The translations under genes were made by a program, and so were the position numbers. Positions 7,292 through 7,643 of a DNA stretch of 7,643 nucleotides are shown piece by piece. The stretch covers positions 1-7,643 of the forward strand of contig CADCWB010000250.1 of NCBI GenBank assembly GCA_902806295.1. Reading direction: 5' to 3'. This stretch comes from an uncultured Sphingomonas sp. (GTDB lineage: Bacteria > Pseudomonadota > Alphaproteobacteria > Sphingomonadales > Sphingomonadaceae). Numbering within the stretch: the stretch's first letter is position 1; every line of letters starts with the position of its first letter. The notes beneath the pieces were generated by a model, which saw only the letters and a program-made list of their open reading frames with translations, was not told the DNA's origin and ran no database searches.

Positions 7292-7383
7292 TCTCGAACC
7301 GTCTAGGCAAATAACTTAGGTTATTGTGACCATGACCAACGCTGAAGCAAAATCATGCAAGCTATTCAGCGGGGTACGAGGCG
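7292..7383. other. Relatively AT-rich spacer between two small genes
   Basis: This spacer is visibly richer in A and T than the rest of the window and contains the inverted repeat at 7310-7325. It is where a promoter for the 58-residue ORF would be expected. No convincing -35/-10 pair can be picked by eye. GCTATTCA at 7361-7368 only partly resembles an alphaproteobacterial -10. Confidence 0.4.
7310..7325. repeat. Inverted repeat AATAAC-TTAG-GTTATT
   Basis: AATAAC (7310-7315) and GTTATT (7320-7325) form perfect 6-base inverted arms around a 4-base centre, so the 16-base site is nearly a full palindrome. It starts 19 bases after the stop of the acidic protein and lies about 60 bases before the next ORF. 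The arms are AT-rich and no T tract follows, so an operator is more likely than a terminator. The regulator is unknown. Confidence 0.35.
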
Positions 7384-7560
7384 ATGGAAGAAGATCAGAC
7401 CTATTGGTGGCGCCGACTCGAGGAAGAGCGAGTGGCGATTGAAGGGGCGGCCACGCCGCAGAGCCGGCGCGCGCACGAGCAGTTGTTCCAGCGCTATGCG
7501 CAGGCGCTAGGTATCGACCTGGGGAGCATCGCTCAAGTGCTGGAGCCCCGCGCGGCCTAA
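7384..7560 (+). CDS. 58-residue hypothetical protein
   Basis: An ATG-to-TAA frame of 58 residues beginning MEEDQTYWWRRLEEERVAIE. It is charged and amphipathic and likely forms two helices, about residues 6-22 and 26-42, with a Trp-Trp pair at 8-9. Codon use favours G/C at third positions, as in the neighbouring genes. The pattern of an aromatic residue, then RRLEEER, then a spacer, then a His-Glu-Leu-Phe-Gln-Arg-Tyr helix recalls short uncharacterised proteins common in sphingomonads. That resemblance is from memory and unverified. The ribosome-binding site is modest: GAGG at 7379-7382 is too close, and GGGG at 7371-7374 is 9 bases away. There is no signal peptide, Cys or membrane segment. 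Function is unknown. Confidence 0.6.
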   Translation: MEEDQTYWWRRLEEERVAIEGAATPQSRRAHEQLFQRYAQALGIDLGSIAQVLEPRAA

Positions 7561-7605
7561 GTTCGGCAGCATTGGCCACGGGCGGCGCAGCTTTCCGGGT
7601 CAAGT

Positions 7606-7629
7606 CGCGGAGAACAAAGGCTTCTCGCG
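7606..7629. other. Weak hairpin near the right edge
   Basis: CGC (7606-7608) plus GAGAA (7610-7614) can pair with TTCTC (7622-7626) plus GCG (7627-7629), with one bulged G and a 7-base loop. Only the short run GTTT follows, so it would be at best a poor terminator for the 58-residue ORF. The remaining bases of 7561-7643 show no gene or other signal. Confidence 0.2.
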
Positions 7630-7643
7630 CGTTTCACCTCCAA

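Noticed and set aside
7316..7603. A 95-residue - strand frame at the right edge
   Set aside because: It overlaps the better-supported 58-residue ORF and the inverted repeat. Its translation is Pro/Arg/Ala-rich without domain signs, and no ribosome-binding site is evident.

Overview
The window is a GC-rich chromosomal segment dominated by housekeeping genes. Third codon positions are mostly G or C, and several genes start with GTG. The serC-serA operon has a structured leader, and its promoter resembles the housekeeping consensus known from Caulobacter. The neighbours are an A-type Fe-S carrier, exonuclease III and purA. Together these suggest an alphaproteobacterium, most likely of the Sphingomonadales. 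The lineage is an inference from protein flavour and gene order and has not been tested by a search.

Left part (1-2544). The C-terminal part of an AlkA-type DNA glycosylase enters from the left edge on the + strand. It meets exonuclease III (xthA) tail to tail, with interlocked stop codons. On the - strand the order of transcription is a membrane-anchored M23 peptidase, an ErpA/IscA-type Fe-S carrier (erpA), then xthA, with short gaps that fit one transcript. The glycosylase makes abasic sites and exonuclease III cuts them, so the convergent pair serves one repair pathway.

Divergent control region (2545-2928). I see no convincing gene here. It holds a perfect DnaA-box match, a 7-bp inverted repeat, a good candidate serC promoter and two abutting hairpins just before serC. 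The second hairpin buries the serC ribosome-binding site. Position, gene and lineage match the 'serC' cis-regulatory RNA motif described computationally in Alphaproteobacteria.

Right part (2929-7643). serC and serA overlap by 4 bases (ATGA) and encode two successive steps of serine synthesis from 3-phosphoglycerate. After 52 bases comes purA (adenylosuccinate synthetase), then a very acidic 82-residue protein with a strong ribosome-binding site. Beyond a relatively AT-rich spacer with an inverted repeat lies a 58-residue ORF that looks real. The last 83 bases hold only a weak hairpin.

I found no mobile element, CRISPR array, tRNA, rRNA or defence system. The most interesting parts are the serC leader, the sites upstream of it, and the two small unknown proteins after purA.
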